Shown here in pieces: positions 5,772 through 6,979 of a stretch of 6,979 nucleotides of DNA. The position numbers and the translations under genes were made by a program. Numbering within the stretch: position 1 is the stretch's first letter; each line of letters opens with the position of its first letter. This stretch comes from an uncultured Eubacterium sp. GTDB lineage: Bacteria; Bacillota; Clostridia; Oscillospirales; Acutalibacteraceae. Location of the stretch: NCBI GenBank assembly GCA_905233805.1, contig CAJOER010000089.1:1-6979 (forward strand), in the 5' to 3' direction. The notes below the pieces were generated by a model, which saw only the letters and a program-made list of their open reading frames with translations, searched no databases and was not told where the DNA came from.

Positions 5772-6587
5772 TTATTTATTTTTAACTATTTTAACCTCGC
5801 CGCGGTTTACAACAACAGGCGCGCCTTCCGGCATATCGTCAAGCTGAACTTTAAGTTTTCCCGTTAATACAGAGCAGTCAACAACGACTCCTCTTCCCTC
5901 TCTGCAATCAACAACAGCGCCTTTCTGAGGCGTTATTTTATTGAGGTACTCGTAGGAATTCTGCTCATATTTCAGACAGCACATAAGCCTTCCGCAGGTT
6001 CCGCTGATTTTACCCGGAGAGAGCGAAAGCCCCTGCTCCTTGGCCATTTTAATCGATACGGAATGAAAATCGTTAAGGAAGGTTGAACAGCAAAACGGCC
6101 TTCCGCAGATGCCGAGACCGCCTATCATTTTAGCCTCGTCCCTTACTCCTATCTGTCGAAGTTCAATTCTCGTATGGAATTCGCTTGCAAGCGCTTTTAC
6201 AAGTTCCCTGAAATCCACGCGTCCGTCGGCGGTAAAGTAGAAGATTATCTTCGAGCCGTCGAAGGTATATTCAACCTCGGTCAAATCCATATCAAGCTCG
6301 TATTCTTCTATTTTCTTAAGACAGATATCATATGCCTTTTTCTCTTTAGTTTTGTTTTCCTCAAGACATTTGATATCTTCTTCGGTTGCAACGCGCATAA
6401 TGGGTTTAAGCGGGGATACAACCTCCTCGTCCTCAACCTCTTTTACTCCGCTTGTTGCAGTTCCGCACTCTATTCCGCGTACGGTTTCAACAATTACCAT
6501 GTCGCCTTTTTTTACTTCAATGTCCGAAGGGTCAAAATAATACATTTTGCCTGTATCTTTAAAACGGACTCCAACGACTTTAACCAT
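5772..6587 (-). CDS. ricT: RicT (YaaT, PSP1 family), Fe-S subunit of the RicAFT RNA-processing regulator
   Basis: In Bacillus subtilis RicT joins RicA and RicF in a complex carrying two [4Fe-4S] clusters that directs RNase Y-dependent mRNA maturation and influences sporulation, competence and biofilm formation. This 271-residue protein has the family core GGLGICGRPFCCSTFL (156-171) and SGTCGRLMCCLKYE (195-208), with the six conserved cysteines 161, 166, 167, 198, 203 and 204. A basic beta-rich N-terminal region (1-60) and a C-terminal KOW-like segment (about 220-268) flank it. Start ATG 6587 has AAAGGA at 6595-6600, 7 nt upstream. It sits 13 nt after the holB stop codon, so the two are very likely co-transcribed, in the order also seen in B. 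subtilis (holB-yaaT). Known RicT function is from Bacillus; the role in this organism is inferred. Confidence 0.96.
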   Translation of the reverse strand: MVKVVGVRFKDTGKMYYFDPSDIEVKKGDMVIVETVRGIECGTATSGVKEVEDEEVVSPLKPIMRVATEEDIKCLEENKTKEKKAYDICLKKIEEYELDMDLTEVEYTFDGSKIIFYFTADGRVDFRELVKALASEFHTRIELRQIGVRDEAKMIGGLGICGRPFCCSTFLNDFHSVSIKMAKEQGLSLSPGKISGTCGRLMCCLKYEQNSYEYLNKITPQKGAVVDCREGRGVVVDCSVLTGKLKVQLDDMPEGAPVVVNRGEVKIVKNK

Positions 6588-6600
6588 AAGCGTATCCTTT

Positions 6601-6979
6601 CTATCTGCCGACCGCTCTTCGCAAATCGGCGCAAATCTTAGTAATAATTATATTCGCGTTAACCCTGCTGTTGACAAGATTAACCGTACTGTCACATACT
6701 TCGCAGAGTTTCAGCAGTCTTTCGCGGCTCAGCCTCTGAGAGAGCAGTTTTGCAGTATCCTTCTGGGTACTGAGGGGCTTGCTGCCCGGGAACATAGCGT
6801 CCCTGAATATTCCTTTCAACACAGTAAGTGCCGAAATCAGAGTCTGCATATCGTCGCTGAACTTTGACATAATCTTAATCAGCTCGTATTCATTATCGGC
6901 GATAATGCCTTTTGCAAGCTCATCGGAAAGCGAGGTTATACGTGCAAGCCTGCCGTCACCGAGAGTTTCAATCGCTTTG
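6601..6979 (-). CDS. holB: DNA polymerase III delta' subunit, C-terminal fragment, runs off the right edge
   Basis: The frame is open from the window edge to TAG at 6601-6603, giving the last 125 residues. Delta' is a clamp-loader subunit that helps place the beta sliding clamp on primed DNA. The visible part begins KAIETLGDGRLARI and ends in an all-helical region with VNSRVNANIIITKICADLRRA, which fits the helical C-terminal collar domain of delta'. The AAA+ domain and zinc cysteines lie outside the window. Similarity in this region alone is modest; the call rests largely on this helical tail together with the position directly upstream of ricT. An internal ATG at 6870 is not taken as a start because the reading continues upstream with family-like sequence and there is no ribosome binding site there. 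Confidence 0.82.
   Translation of the reverse strand, partial: KAIETLGDGRLARITSLSDELAKGIIADNEYELIKIMSKFSDDMQTLISALTVLKGIFRDAMFPGSKPLSTQKDTAKLLSQRLSRERLLKLCEVCDSTVNLVNSRVNANIIITKICADLRRAVGR

Noticed and set aside
6174..6641. A 155-codon plus-strand frame opposite ricT
   Set aside because: It is antisense to a well-conserved gene; its Phe/Tyr-rich composition follows from the Lys/Glu-rich ricT codons.
1..6979. CRISPR arrays, insertion sequences, tRNA or rRNA genes
   Set aside because: No regularly spaced repeats, transposase motifs, terminal inverted repeats or cloverleaf-like sequences were seen on reading both strands.

Overview
The window looks like a chromosomal segment of a gut-type Firmicute, most likely a clostridial (Oscillospirales- or Christensenellales-like) anaerobe. 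The evidence is the holB-ricT gene pair typical of Firmicutes, a clostridial 2[4Fe-4S] ferredoxin, strong AGGAGG-type ribosome binding sites, AT-rich spacers between GC-richer genes, and glycan-degrading enzymes next to a fermentative alcohol dehydrogenase. Genus and species cannot be read from the sequence alone.

Layout, left to right. (1) 1-1615, minus: N-terminal 538 residues of a LacZ-type GH2 beta-galactosidase, cut by the window edge but including both catalytic glutamates. (2) 1700-2870, minus: an iron-containing alcohol dehydrogenase broken by an internal deletion of about 41 bp that removes part of the NAD-binding region and shifts the frame. (3) 2973-4244, plus: an intact GH33 sialidase without a signal peptide, divergent from the dehydrogenase. 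(4) 4281-5453, minus: a secreted protein with two FN3-like domains and a transglutaminase-like Cys-His-Asp domain, convergent with the sialidase. (5) 5512-5682, minus: a 56-residue 2[4Fe-4S] ferredoxin. (6) 5772-6587, minus: RicT (YaaT/PSP1 family). (7) 6601-6979, minus: the C-terminal end of DNA polymerase III delta' (HolB).

The window divides into two parts. The right part (holB-ricT, then ferredoxin) is housekeeping and follows the conserved Firmicute order. The left part is accessory metabolism. Sialidase and beta-galactosidase both lack export signals, so they could work in the cytoplasm on imported sialylated galactosides, taking off sialic acid first and then galactose. No transporter or sialic acid catabolic gene is visible here. 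The only exported protein is the FN3/transglutaminase-like one.

The spacers are short and well organised. I see four good sigma-A-type promoters and three intrinsic terminators. The dehydrogenase and sialidase promoters are back to back and appear to share one palindromic -35 hexamer. The sialidase and the secreted protein share a bidirectional terminator. The beta-galactosidase promoter begins where the dehydrogenase terminator ends. No CRISPR array, tRNA, rRNA, insertion sequence or clear new multi-gene system is visible, and no stretch over 300 bases lacks a gene. The most unusual items are the in-gene deletion, the shared -35 element and the divergent secreted transglutaminase-like protein.
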